Below, piece by piece: positions 52,846-61,602 of a DNA stretch of 64,000 nucleotides. The DNA is from Psychrobacillus sp044762655 (lineage in GTDB: Bacteria > Bacillota > Bacilli > Bacillales_A > Planococcaceae), in the NCBI RefSeq assembly GCF_044762655.1, contig NZ_JBIWER010000003.1:186001-250000 (forward strand), read 5' to 3'. Each line of letters starts with the position of its first letter. Position 1 is the first letter of the stretch. The translations under genes were made by a program, and so were the position numbers. The notes under the pieces are model-generated. The model had not been told where the DNA came from. It made no database searches and saw only the letters and a program-made list of their open reading frames with translations.

Positions 52846-53438
52846 GCGCTTTTCGTTACCCAATCAAACGCAAGCTTGTACTTTCGAAATCTCCAGTAAG
52901 ATAAGTTTTGAAATGCCAGAAATAAAAAAATAAGCGAAATAGGCAAGCCTTCAGGAAAATAAAAACAGCTTATTATAAAAATAAGCACACAAACACTTCC
53001 AGAATAGCCGATCAGCCCCTCATATCTCCCTGGAAAGATAGAATGTAAAATCCGTCCCCCATCTAAAGGGAAGATTGGCAATAGATTTAAGCTTAAAATT
53101 AGAAACTGAATCATGATAAATATATTCGCCTGAGGAAAATCTACGAACACACCAAAAAGAAGCAAAAGAATCGTGCAAAATGGCCCACCTAAGATCACAC
53201 ACACCTGCATCGATTTTGAAAGTCTAGAAAATTGCTCCATCTTAATCTCGCCACCATACGGTAAAATTGTGCAGGATTGAATTTTTGCCCCCATACAGAT
53301 TGCAACGATTAGATGCCCAAGCTCATGAGCCAATAAGGAGCCAAATACAAGTGCATACATTGCTATTTCACCGGATAAATAAAAGAAAAGAAAAAAAGGA
53401 ATCATAATAGGATGGACTCGAAATACCTGTTTACTCAT
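52842..53438 (-). CDS. spoIVFB: Stage IV sporulation protein FB (SpoIVFB intramembrane protease)
   Basis: Site-2-type metalloprotease in the outer forespore membrane that releases SigK from pro-SigK. 198 residues with about six helices: zinc motif HELGH at 38-42 and third ligand in PIFPLDGGRI (Asp126), both intact. B. subtilis SpoIVFB is 288 residues and has a C-terminal CBS domain; this protein stops after the membrane part (YKLAFDWVTKSA), so the CBS domain is absent. The first 8 bp overlap spoIVFA. Its substrate gene sigK is also in the window. Confidence 0.9.
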   Translation of the reverse strand: MSKQVFRVHPIMIPFFLFFYLSGEIAMYALVFGSLLAHELGHLIVAICMGAKIQSCTILPYGGEIKMEQFSRLSKSMQVCVILGGPFCTILLLLFGVFVDFPQANIFIMIQFLILSLNLLPIFPLDGGRILHSIFPGRYEGLIGYSGSVCVLIFIISCFYFPEGLPISLIFLFLAFQNLSYWRFRKYKLAFDWVTKSA

Positions 53439-53976
53439 AGGTTACGGCAAGCCACTCGATAAGCTCATCCGTTCCCAACAACTCTCCTTCTCTTTCCACC
53501 TGCACATAAAGAAGTTCATTTGCTACTGTACCAAATATATCACCCGCATTTATAGTCGTATAGGGTAATTGACGAAACTCATCTACAAAACCATAAGTAG
53601 CAGTTTCTCCCGTATCATATAAAATAGACAATGTTTTACCAGTTTTCTTTCGATAACCTGTATAAATAATTAGTCCATCCTCGGAAGCATACAGTTCTTG
53701 AGATTTCTCAATGGACAAAATTGCTCCATCTTCCAAAGGCTGAATCGATTTATATTCGATTAATGGAGGATTCGAAACTGGTGCACTCACACTGATTACA
53801 TCATCAGAACGATTAATCCAAGCAACAACCTGTTTATATATTTCTGCTGGTTTTTGCGGCTCTAATAGAGTGGTAGCATAATTGGTGGATAGCGTATCAT
53901 TTCCTTCTAGCTTTGCTAATAAAATAAATGAAAATACAAATATAAATGAAAGAACCCATTTTCTTTTTGAAAGCAT
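53431..53976 (-). CDS. spoIVFA: Stage IV sporulation protein FA (SpoIVFA)
   Basis: Membrane scaffold and inhibitor of SpoIVFB during sporulation. 181 residues: one membrane helix near the start (VLSFIFVFSFILLAKLEG) and an outside LytM/M23-like domain (DGLIIYTGYRKKTGKTLSIL, GDIFGTVANELLYVQVEREG) without the zinc-binding histidines, so enzymatically inactive as in the family. Shorter than the B. subtilis protein (264), mostly because the cytoplasmic N-terminal region is missing. Overlaps spoIVFB. Confidence 0.85.
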   Translation of the reverse strand: MLSKRKWVLSFIFVFSFILLAKLEGNDTLSTNYATTLLEPQKPAEIYKQVVAWINRSDDVISVSAPVSNPPLIEYKSIQPLEDGAILSIEKSQELYASEDGLIIYTGYRKKTGKTLSILYDTGETATYGFVDEFRQLPYTTINAGDIFGTVANELLYVQVEREGELLGTDELIEWLAVTYE

Positions 53977-54112
53977 AACATTCCCCCTAAAAAGAATATA
54001 TGAGGGTCGATGTTATTTAATGAATACGTCTTTGTTTTTTAATGAGATTTTAAATCTAAAAAATCGGGCAAAAAGACACAAGATCTTTTAAATACAAAAT
54101 CTAGATAGGCCA

Positions 54113-54614
54113 TTGATTTCCGCTTCAGTCGGACGCTTTCCGTGGGCACGGCTCGAGCCTATAGTCTCTCCCTCGTGCTTTCCCACAGGAGTCGCCGACC
54201 TGCGCTCCAATCAACAATAACCTCTACTTTATAAGAAAAATCACATACAATATCGCAATCAATAAAAGTCTTCCTTTTGCATCTATTAATGGACTACATT
54301 CCTAATTAATAATGATTACCATAATTTTAATGGATTTGATTGTTTACTAAAAATTGCCCAATCCCTTTATGTTAAGGATAAGCTATGTCAATCTCTCCGT
54401 GTAATATTTCACATTCATTGATTGCAGTGTAGGGTGGCGACTTCTGCGGGATGAGTGAGACAGATGAGGTATCACAGCGGCGCGAAAGCGACGGTGATAG
54501 CTCATCGCTCACCTCGCGAAATGCATCCACTTGAAGCGGAAATCATAGGATTATTCACTCTAACAAGTCCCTTGAAATTAATGTTTAGGTAATATATTTA
54601 CATGCTTTCATAGT
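54113..54614. repeat. Composite family A element (copy R7), most complete copy
   Basis: Left unit 54113-54213, minus-oriented, begins TTGATTTCCGCTTCAGTC and ends CTCCAATCAA; right unit 54418-54549, plus-oriented, begins TTGATTGCAG and ends TGAAGCGGAAATCATAGG. The two outer ends are inverted copies of each other. The centre (54214-54417) is AT-rich and shares blocks such as TACAATATC and GATAAGCTATG (CATAAGCTATG) with the copy at 24 kb. Tail 54544-54614 meets the minD terminator. 53977-54112 shows no gene. Confidence 0.8.
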
Positions 54615-54656
54615 AAAAAAGCACCGACTGCCTTAAATATCGGCAGTCGGTGCTTT
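54615..54656 (-). terminator. Intrinsic terminator of minD
   Basis: Perfect 12-bp GC-rich stem GCACCGACTGCC / GGCAGTCGGTGC, 9-nt loop, TTTTTT on the minus strand, 4 bp after the minD stop. Confidence 0.95.
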
Positions 54657-54659
54657 GTA

Positions 54660-55460
54660 TTATTTAGAAAAAATAGATTTGATTTTAGAAAAAACACCAG
54701 TTTTAGGAGTATCCATAGACATTAACGGTACCGATTCTCCTAAGATACGACGAGCGATATTTCGGTAGCCAAGTGCAGCTCTATTAGCAGGATTCATGAC
54801 GACAGGCTCACCTTTGTTTGAAGAAGTAATAACACTCTCATCATCCGCTATAATTCCTAACAAATCAATTGACAAATGAGTAGTAATCTCATTAATATCT
54901 AGCGCATCACCTGTATTCATCAAATGCTGACGAATCCGATTAATGATTAGCTTAGGTGGATCAATAGTTTCTTCCTGTTCCAATAACCCAATAATTCGGT
55001 CGGCATCACGTACAGCAGAAATTTCTGGTGTCGTGACAACAATTGCTTTATCTGCTCCAGCAATTGCATTTTTATAGCCCTGTTCAATTCCAGCAGGACA
55101 ATCAATCAAAACATAATCATATTCACGTTTTAACTCTAAAACAAGTTCCTTCATTTGCTCTGGATTTACAGCGTTTTTATCCACAGTTTGTGCTGCTGGA
55201 AGTAAGTAAAGTTTATCCTCAAAGCGTTTATCTTTAACTAACGCTTGATGAACTTTACAGCGACCTTCTATAACGTCTACTAAATCGTAGATAATTCTGT
55301 TTTCAAGACCAAGAACCACGTCCAAGTTACGTAGTCCAATATCCGTATCCATTAAACAAACTTTCTTCCCTTGCAGGGCCAATGCAGTTCCAAGGTTAGC
55401 TGTTGTTGTCGTTTTACCGACCCCACCTTTACCTGAAGTTATAACGATTGCTTCTCCCAC
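54660..55460 (-). CDS. minD: Septum site-determining ATPase MinD
   Basis: Membrane-bound ATPase that positions MinC to block polar division. 266 residues: deviant Walker A SGKGGVGKTTTTANLG at 9-24, MDTDIGLRNLD, DCPAGIE, and the C-terminal amphipathic membrane-targeting helix (GVFSKIKSIFSK). In Bacillus it is held at poles by MinJ/DivIVA rather than oscillating. One bp gap from minC. Confidence 0.97.
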   Translation of the reverse strand: MGEAIVITSGKGGVGKTTTTANLGTALALQGKKVCLMDTDIGLRNLDVVLGLENRIIYDLVDVIEGRCKVHQALVKDKRFEDKLYLLPAAQTVDKNAVNPEQMKELVLELKREYDYVLIDCPAGIEQGYKNAIAGADKAIVVTTPEISAVRDADRIIGLLEQEETIDPPKLIINRIRQHLMNTGDALDINEITTHLSIDLLGIIADDESVITSSNKGEPVVMNPANRAALGYRNIARRILGESVPLMSMDTPKTGVFSKIKSIFSK

Positions 55461-55461
55461 A

Positions 55462-56133
55462 TTAGCTTCCTCCTTTAAATGTCGATAAATTAGGTCTTAA
55501 CAGACGTAGATCCTGTAAACGATCAATAGCGATTGAACCATTTGTATGTAAATAAGCACATTCCATTTCGGGTTGCTCTGAGAGAACTGTCAGCTCATCC
55601 GTCATCGTTTCTACTACACTATCAATGATAAGATGCGTTGCCTCGAGCCAGGAAGCCGCAATAACCGCATCCCTGTTTCCAGTTGACCCCGCATGAGCAA
55701 TTCCTTTTAAACGACCGAGAACGAAAATATTTCCACCGGCAACGACTCTTCCATTTGGATTCACATCACCGACAACTACTAAGTCTCCCAAAGCAGTAAT
55801 GACTTGTCCTGATCGAACGATCCCGACGTAAGTCTCTGACTGGTTTTCTAGTAATCTTCTATTACAATCTTCCACTGTCATAACATCACTTTGAATTTTA
55901 GTGACACGAAGATGTTCCGTTTGTTGGACACAAGCAATAATCTCTTTTGTTTGTTCATCGTTACAATAACGATAACCTAAATGTAAAAGCACTTCCGCTT
56001 GACCTTCAAACCCTTCATCAGAAACCTTTTTTGCTAATTCATCTAAAAGCTCTGCATATGAACACTGATCGTCTAGGCGTAATACAAGGCCCTCTTTCGT
56101 TCCTTTTATAAATATTAACTGCTTTTTTGTCAA
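55462..56133 (-). CDS. minC: Septum site-determining protein MinC
   Basis: FtsZ-assembly inhibitor, partner of MinD. 223 residues: N-terminal FtsZ-inhibiting domain (KKQLIFIKGTKEGLVLRLDD) and the C-terminal beta-helix (about 110-205) with the signature VGIVRSGQVITALGDLVVVGDVNP and VAGGNIFVLGRLKGIAHAG (MinD- and FtsZ-binding). Located with minD behind mreBCD, the standard Bacillus arrangement. Confidence 0.95.
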   Translation of the reverse strand: MTKKQLIFIKGTKEGLVLRLDDQCSYAELLDELAKKVSDEGFEGQAEVLLHLGYRYCNDEQTKEIIACVQQTEHLRVTKIQSDVMTVEDCNRRLLENQSETYVGIVRSGQVITALGDLVVVGDVNPNGRVVAGGNIFVLGRLKGIAHAGSTGNRDAVIAASWLEATHLIIDSVVETMTDELTVLSEQPEMECAYLHTNGSIAIDRLQDLRLLRPNLSTFKGGS

Positions 56134-56168
56134 TCAAGTCACCTCAGATCTACGGTAAAATCATTAAG

Positions 56169-56696
56169 CTATTTTTGAAGCAGTAAAGCTCTTTGATTAA
56201 ATCGATTTAGAAGAATATATTTAAATGCCCATCCGAACATCAATAAAAATACAGCATTTGCAATCATTGTAGGAATGAGATTGTGTTGAAAAAAATAAGT
56301 AAATGTCATCGTTTTAATACCGATGAACGTATAAAACAAGAATAATAATAACTCTACAGTTGCTACAAGGAGCAAAGTAAGAATAGTAGAAACGATTAAA
56401 TGCTGATGAATATATCTAACCGTATAACTCGCAACTAAACACATTAAAGGATAAATAAAAGAATATAATCCAATAATATCAATGAAAAAGACATCATACA
56501 AGAGCCCAAAAAACAAACCGTAAAGCATCGCACGTTTTCGGTCATAATAAATAGCAACAAAAATCAAATAAATGATAAGAAAACGTGGAACCAATACATA
56601 AAAATCTTTATTGAGTTCAATAGGCGAAAAAAGACCAAAAATCGGTTCTAAGTAGAATAATAGAACCGAAATAGCAATTACTAGAATACGAATCAT
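56169..56696 (-). CDS. mreD: Rod shape-determining protein MreD
   Basis: Integral membrane member of the elongasome. 175 residues, five to six membrane helices (ILVIAISVLLFYLEPIFGLF, LYGLFFGLLYDVFFIDIIGL). GLLYDVFF is the family hallmark. Overlaps mreC by 4 bp. Confidence 0.93.
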   Translation of the reverse strand: MIRILVIAISVLLFYLEPIFGLFSPIELNKDFYVLVPRFLIIYLIFVAIYYDRKRAMLYGLFFGLLYDVFFIDIIGLYSFIYPLMCLVASYTVRYIHQHLIVSTILTLLLVATVELLLFLFYTFIGIKTMTFTYFFQHNLIPTMIANAVFLLMFGWAFKYILLNRFNQRALLLQK

Positions 56697-57595
56697 GAGC
56701 CGTCTCCTTCACTTTCTTTTAGATCAGCCTCTGTATTTTCTCCATCTGTACCATCTACCGAGGTAATTGTACGTTTAGAAATAATTACATGATCTAAAAT
56801 AGAGAAACTAGCTGCAGGTTTCACATACGCTAATTTAGTTAAGCCATAATCATCCGTTGTGACTTCTGTAACTTCTCCGATCAGGATACCTTTTGGAAAT
56901 ATTCCACCTAAACCAGAAGTTGTTACTTTTTGACCAACTTTCACTTCATATTCTGAATCGATTCTTTTTAATATTAATTCTTTACGCTTGTTGTCATATC
57001 CTTCAATTAGTCCAAAAACTTCTTTACCTTCTGCAATAACTGCAGAAACTCGATAGTTTGGATTTTGTGTAGATAAAAGTTCCACAGTAGACGTATAAGG
57101 TGTGGTCAAAGTAACTTTACCAATTAACCCTTGAGCAGTCATCACTGCCATATTTACTTCAATACCGTGTATCTCGCCTTTATCTATTATTATCTTTTCT
57201 TCCCATTGGTCGGGGTTTCTAGCTATTACTGTCGACTGGATTGGATTGTAGTCACGCAAATCCTCTTCTTTTTCGACAATTTTACGCAGCTCATCATTTT
57301 CAAGACGTAGATCATTTACAGAAGCTTGAAGTGTTACATAATCTTCTAATCTTACTTTTAATCTTTTATTTTCATCATATGTATTAAGTAAAGATTCTAC
57401 ATTATCAAAAACACCCGTAATATATTGGGTCGGCTTGGAAAACATAGATTGTCCAAAACCGACCACATCTTTTATCAACTGTTCAGGTAATGATGCATGA
57501 TTTCGATCTCGCAAAGAAAAGCTAATGAGCGCCACAAGAAAAATCATCCCTACAAGCAGCAATATTAATCGCTTATTCGAAAAAAATTGTGGCAT
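56693..57595 (-). CDS. mreC: Rod shape-determining protein MreC
   Basis: Bitopic scaffold of the wall-elongation complex. 300 residues: membrane helix at about 9-27, an extracellular coiled coil (about 65-110, DLRLENDELRKIVEKEEDL), then the two beta-barrel MreC domain (VIARNPDQWEEKIIIDKGEI, VTTSGLGGIFPKGILIGEV) and a short acidic tail. Confidence 0.96.
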   Translation of the reverse strand: MPQFFSNKRLILLLVGMIFLVALISFSLRDRNHASLPEQLIKDVVGFGQSMFSKPTQYITGVFDNVESLLNTYDENKRLKVRLEDYVTLQASVNDLRLENDELRKIVEKEEDLRDYNPIQSTVIARNPDQWEEKIIIDKGEIHGIEVNMAVMTAQGLIGKVTLTTPYTSTVELLSTQNPNYRVSAVIAEGKEVFGLIEGYDNKRKELILKRIDSEYEVKVGQKVTTSGLGGIFPKGILIGEVTEVTTDDYGLTKLAYVKPAASFSILDHVIISKRTITSVDGTDGENTEADLKESEGDGS

Positions 57596-57608
57596 ATCAC
57601 ACTTCTCC

Positions 57609-58628
57609 TTAGTGTTTTGTTTGTTGACGTTTTAATACATTCATATGATCTAAAGCTTTACCTGTACCAATAGCAACACAATCTAGAGGATCCTCTGCAA
57701 TAAATACAGGCATATTTGTTTGATCACTAATAACTTTGTCTAAGTTTTTAAGTAGCGCACCACCGCCAGTTAACATTATACCGCGTTCCATAACGTCTGC
57801 TGATAATTCAGGAGGAGTTTGCTCTAATGTCTTTTTCACCCCATCTATAATAGAGGAGATCGACTCACGTAACGCATTTGAAATTTCTGTAGACGTAATT
57901 TCAATTGTTTTTGGCAATCCCGTCACTAAATCACGACCGCGAATATCCATTTTTTCTTCATTTTCAGTTACTCTAGCAGAGCCAATTTCAATTTTAATCG
58001 CTTCTGCCGTACGTTCACCAATTGTTAAATTATATGTTTTACGGATATATGCAGTAATTGCATGGTCCATCGAATCTCCTGCAACACGAACGGATTCACT
58101 AGTTACAATTCCACCCAATGAGATAACAGCAACTTCTGTAGTACCTCCACCTATATCAACGACCATACTTCCAGTAGGTTCCCATACAGGTAAATTTGCA
58201 CCAATTGCTGCTGCAAATGGCTCTTCAATTGTAAGGGCTTCACGTGCGCCAGCTTGTTTAGCAGCATCAATTACTGCACGTTGCTCCACAGAAGTAATAC
58301 CAAATGGCACACAAATCATAACATTTGGCTTGCTCCAGGACATTCCAGATGCCTTCATTGCATTTTTTAAATAATATTCAATCATTGCAGAAGTTATATC
58401 AAAGTCAGCGATAACGCCATCCTTCATCGGACGAATCGCCACTATTGAACCGGGTGTGCGACCAATCATATTTTTTGCATCGTTTCCTACCGCTACAATC
58501 GCACCATTTTGTACATTTTTCGCTACAACAGATGGCTCTCTAAGTACAATCCCTTTTCCTTTTATGAATACGAGCGTATTTGCCGTTCCTAAATCTATAC
58601 CCAAATCTCTTGATCCAAATCCAAACAC
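57609..58628 (-). CDS. mreB: Rod shape-determining protein MreB (actin homologue)
   Basis: Forms membrane filaments that orient lateral wall synthesis. 339 residues: phosphate 1 GIDLGTANTLVF, DGVIADFDITSAMIEYYL, phosphate 2 MVVDIGGGTTEVAVISLGG, adenosine motif GIMLTGGGALLKNLD. Heads mreB-mreC-mreD-minC-minD. It starts MFGFGSRDLG, the membrane-binding N-terminus of Gram-positive MreB. Confidence 0.97.
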   Translation of the reverse strand: MFGFGSRDLGIDLGTANTLVFIKGKGIVLREPSVVAKNVQNGAIVAVGNDAKNMIGRTPGSIVAIRPMKDGVIADFDITSAMIEYYLKNAMKASGMSWSKPNVMICVPFGITSVEQRAVIDAAKQAGAREALTIEEPFAAAIGANLPVWEPTGSMVVDIGGGTTEVAVISLGGIVTSESVRVAGDSMDHAITAYIRKTYNLTIGERTAEAIKIEIGSARVTENEEKMDIRGRDLVTGLPKTIEITSTEISNALRESISSIIDGVKKTLEQTPPELSADVMERGIMLTGGGALLKNLDKVISDQTNMPVFIAEDPLDCVAIGTGKALDHMNVLKRQQTKH

Positions 58629-58727
58629 TATTATTTACTCCCTTTCTATCTCAAACAAGTTTCACTTCGTTCGTTGTTATAAAGTCATAACTATTATTAT
58701 AACTGATAGATCGAAAAATGCACAGTG

Positions 58728-59426
58728 TCACATATACCCTTTTTCTTTGAGGCTAATAAACTGATGATCGCCAATAATTACGTGATCCAGAAGTTCTATG
58801 CCCATAAGAAGACCTGCTTCATATAGTCTTTTCGTCACGTCAATATCTTCCGTTGAAGGGGCCGGATTTCCTGATGGATGATTATGTGCACAAATTATCG
58901 AGGCCGCTGAACGTTTTACAGCTTCGCGGAAAATTTCTCTAGGGTGGACGATCGAAGCATTTAGAGAACCAATAAAAATAGTTTGTTTATGAAGGATTTG
59001 ATTTTTTACGTTTAGAAAAAGTGTTACGAAATGCTCTTGATTCAACGAGGTCATATCGTGCATGAGGTAAGTAGCAGCATCTTTCGGAGAGCGAATAGTA
59101 AATTTGTCATCTGTCTTTTGTTGAGAAAGTCTCTTCCCAAGTTCAACTGCCGCAAGGAGTTGGACAGCTTTCGCTTGTCCAATACCTTTAACGGCAGTAA
59201 TTTCTTCGATAGATGCATTTTTTAGTTCTTGAATTTGCTCAAAATAATTGAGGACACGATTAGCTAGGTGCAGTACGGACTCTTGCTTTGTACCTGTTCG
59301 AAGCAAGATGGCGATCAGTTCTTGGTTAGACAAACTGGAGGCACCTTGTCTCATAAGTCGTTCTCGTGGGCGATCTGATACATGAACATCACGAATCATT
59401 AGCGAATGCGTCTGCTTCGTTTTCAT
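58728..59426 (-). CDS. radC: RadC family JAB-domain protein
   Basis: 232 residues: N-terminal helix-hairpin-helix (ELKNASIEEITAVKGIGQAK) and C-terminal JAB1/MPN metalloprotease-like domain with the zinc motif AHNHPSGNPAPSTEDID. Named after a mis-assigned E. coli repair mutant; in B. subtilis (YsxA) no clear repair role was found. Overlaps maf by 4 bp. Confidence 0.94.
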   Translation of the reverse strand: MKTKQTHSLMIRDVHVSDRPRERLMRQGASSLSNQELIAILLRTGTKQESVLHLANRVLNYFEQIQELKNASIEEITAVKGIGQAKAVQLLAAVELGKRLSQQKTDDKFTIRSPKDAATYLMHDMTSLNQEHFVTLFLNVKNQILHKQTIFIGSLNASIVHPREIFREAVKRSAASIICAHNHPSGNPAPSTEDIDVTKRLYEAGLLMGIELLDHVIIGDHQFISLKEKGYM

Positions 59427-60025
59427 GCATTTACCACCCGCTCAATTTCTATCAAACGAAGTGACAATAACACTTTAAATAAACGACTGATCGGAAGACC
59501 AATGACATTATTATAATCACCCTGGATTCTCTCGACGAATAATCCACCCATAGTCTGGATTCCATAAGCCCCTGCTTTATCCAAAGAATCACCAGTCGCT
59601 ATGTATGCATCTATATGCTCTTCTGAAAGGTCAAAAAACTTAACGAGAGTAGTTTCCGCAAAACTAATAGAAGTACCCTCCCCATAAATAGCAACCCCTG
59701 TCGTTACTTGATGCGTATTTCCGGATAGTTTTTGAAGAAAAGTTTTTGCTTCCTCATTATCTTTTGGTTTCATCAATAATTCATCATTCAGGCTTACAAT
59801 TGTATCAGCAGCAATAACAATTGCGGAAGGATTCTCCTCTAAAATAGCAACTGTTTTATCAATCGCAATATGCATAGCAATCTCTTCTACAGAAAGATTT
59901 CGTTTAACTATTTCTGCTGCTCCTGATGCTTTCACCTCAAATGGAATACCCAGCTTTCCGAATAATTCCTTTCTTCTAGGTGATTCACTGGCTAATATAA
60001 ACTGCTTTTTCGTTGTAATTTTCAA
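59423..60025 (-). CDS. maf: Maf family nucleoside triphosphate pyrophosphatase
   Basis: Hydrolyses modified or canonical NTPs (dTTP/UTP type); in B. subtilis Maf over-production blocks septation. 200 residues: N-terminal LASESPRRKELFGKLG, IVIAADTIVSLNDELLMKPK, and the C-terminal KAGAYGIQTMGGLFVERIQG, NNVIGLP motifs, all intact. Next to radC and mreB as in B. subtilis. Confidence 0.95.
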   Translation of the reverse strand: MKITTKKQFILASESPRRKELFGKLGIPFEVKASGAAEIVKRNLSVEEIAMHIAIDKTVAILEENPSAIVIAADTIVSLNDELLMKPKDNEEAKTFLQKLSGNTHQVTTGVAIYGEGTSISFAETTLVKFFDLSEEHIDAYIATGDSLDKAGAYGIQTMGGLFVERIQGDYNNVIGLPISRLFKVLLSLRLIEIERVVNA

Positions 60026-60119
60026 TTCTTATTCCCCCTTTTCAATAGCATACAAAACAATTGAAAAAATGGAAATTGTGTATAAAAAGCAACAATTCAA
60101 TTTTGCCTGCAAAAAGCTA

Positions 60120-60761
60120 TCAAAAATTCAATTTTAGACAACTATTCGTCGCAACATAATGAGAAAAAATATGCGATCTCATAACGGAAGGTACGTCTGA
60201 AAACGCTGATATAGCTTGGACTATTCCCATTAGATCTTCGGGATAATCTTCTTTATTTTTGATAGACTCAAAATAATTTTTGTTCAAATTCTCTTCCTGT
60301 ATTAATTCCATTACTTTTACGACTTTAGGGTCTTTACAACTATTCGTCGTAACATACAAGCTTTTTATAAAAGTTGGTAGTACCTCTGTTTCTTGAGTCG
60401 GAATCGTTGTTACGTATAAATCACTCCAAACAAAAAATTGGTTGTCCACTTGAAAAATACTCGCTTTTGCGAGTGACGGCTGAGACCCTATAAAAGCAAG
60501 TGCGCTTTCCTTGGAAGTGAACATGCCATATTGTTTTGCTTGGAAAGGAAGAGACTTCCCTTCCACCTCTCCTGTAACCTCTACCTTTTCATCCGCTTCT
60601 TTAGGAACTGTAATTGTTGGTTCCTCACTTTCGGCTTTCTTTTCATTTGCTAAATTTAGTATTAGGCCGAACAATAATACGCCAACCACTCCAATGATCA
60701 ATCCTTGTATGCCCGCTAATATAACTTTTTTTCTTATATTATTGCGCCTTCCAATTGGCAT
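60120..60761 (-). CDS. spoIIB: SpoIIB-like sporulation membrane protein (SPOR domain)
   Basis: 213 residues: short basic cytoplasmic start (GRRNNIRKK), one membrane helix (about 14-36), an acidic linker, and a SPOR-like domain at about 70-118 (SLPFQAKQYGMFTSKESALA, FVWSDLYVTT). SPOR domains bind denuded septal peptidoglycan. The position between maf and comC is that of B. subtilis spoIIB, needed for efficient engulfment. Odd: the segment YVTTNSC in the middle recurs as YVATNSC at the end, encoded by a 21-bp direct repeat, giving two cysteines outside the membrane. Confidence 0.8.
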   Translation of the reverse strand: MPIGRRNNIRKKVILAGIQGLIIGVVGVLLFGLILNLANEKKAESEEPTITVPKEADEKVEVTGEVEGKSLPFQAKQYGMFTSKESALAFIGSQPSLAKASIFQVDNQFFVWSDLYVTTIPTQETEVLPTFIKSLYVTTNSCKDPKVVKVMELIQEENLNKNYFESIKNKEDYPEDLMGIVQAISAFSDVPSVMRSHIFSHYVATNSCLKLNF

Positions 60762-60800
60762 AGAATCACCTCTTTTTCATAACCTTATCACGAAGATTAT

Positions 60801-60837
60801 AAAAAAAGACGAGACCTATGTCGGCTCGTCTAAAAAA
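60801..60837 (-). terminator. Intrinsic terminator of comC
   Basis: Stem AGACGAGCC / GGTCTCGTCT with one mismatch, followed by seven T on the minus strand, 10 bp after the comC stop. Confidence 0.9.
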
Positions 60838-60846
60838 GTTATCGAG

Positions 60847-61602
60847 TTAAAAAAACAAATTCACATACCAATCGACAAGCCGTTCCCCATAAAAATAAGC
60901 GATAATTGCTGCCACTGCAATCGACGGACCAAATGGAATAGGTGTTTTTCTACCTTGTCTCGTTCGTCTTAACGAAATAGCACCAACAACCGTCCCAATA
61001 ACGGAAGCTAAAAACAGCGTTAGTAGAGTCGGAATCCAGCCCAAAACTAATCCTATTACAAAAAATAGCTTGATATCTCCACCACCCATGCCCCCTTTGG
61101 ACACAACTGCTATGAGGAATAAGAGACCAAATCCAACAAATGCTCCGATCATACTATCCCACCACGGACTAAGTGGTTCTAATACCCTTAAGCCGATTAA
61201 TGGGACCAAAAAGAATAAAAGAATATTGTCAGGAATTAGCATATATGCAATATCCGACACCGTAATAATGACCAAGAGAGAAATAAACAATAACGCAACT
61301 ACTAGCTCCATCGTGAAACCTAGCTGGTAATAAGCAAAAGCAAAGAGAAGACCAGTAACTAGCTCCATTACCGGATACACCCAATGAATCTTCGTCCCAC
61401 ATCCACGACAGTTACCTTTTAAAAATACGAAAGAAAGTACAGGCACTAAATCTTTAAATGTTAGATTTCGATTGCAAACCGCGCAATGTGAAGGTGGGCT
61501 AACTATCGACTCGCCTTTTGGAATCCGCAAACCAACTACGTTGAAGAAGGAACCGAAAATTAAACCGTATAGAAAAAAGAATACAATGATTATTATTTCC
61601 AT
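60847..61602 (-). CDS. comC: Prepilin peptidase (ComC/PilD)
   Basis: Processes and N-methylates type IV prepilins and pseudopilins of the competence pilus. 251 residues, polytopic: N-terminal methylase region with two CxxC pairs (CAVCNRN and CRGCGTK) and the aspartate protease motifs SDIAYMLIPDN and KGGMGGGDIKLFFVIG. In B. subtilis comC follows folC; here folC is missing and pilus-assembly genes lie upstream. Its start abuts the stop of the GGDEF gene. Confidence 0.95.
   Translation of the reverse strand: MEIIIIVFFFLYGLIFGSFFNVVGLRIPKGESIVSPPSHCAVCNRNLTFKDLVPVLSFVFLKGNCRGCGTKIHWVYPVMELVTGLLFAFAYYQLGFTMELVVALLFISLLVIITVSDIAYMLIPDNILLFFLVPLIGLRVLEPLSPWWDSMIGAFVGFGLLFLIAVVSKGGMGGGDIKLFFVIGLVLGWIPTLLTLFLASVIGTVVGAISLRRTRQGRKTPIPFGPSIAVAAIIAYFYGERLVDWYVNLFF

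Noticed and set aside
57736..58374. Long plus-strand open frame (212 codons) antisense to mreB
   Set aside because: Shadow of a strongly conserved gene; no ribosome-binding site and no recognisable domain.
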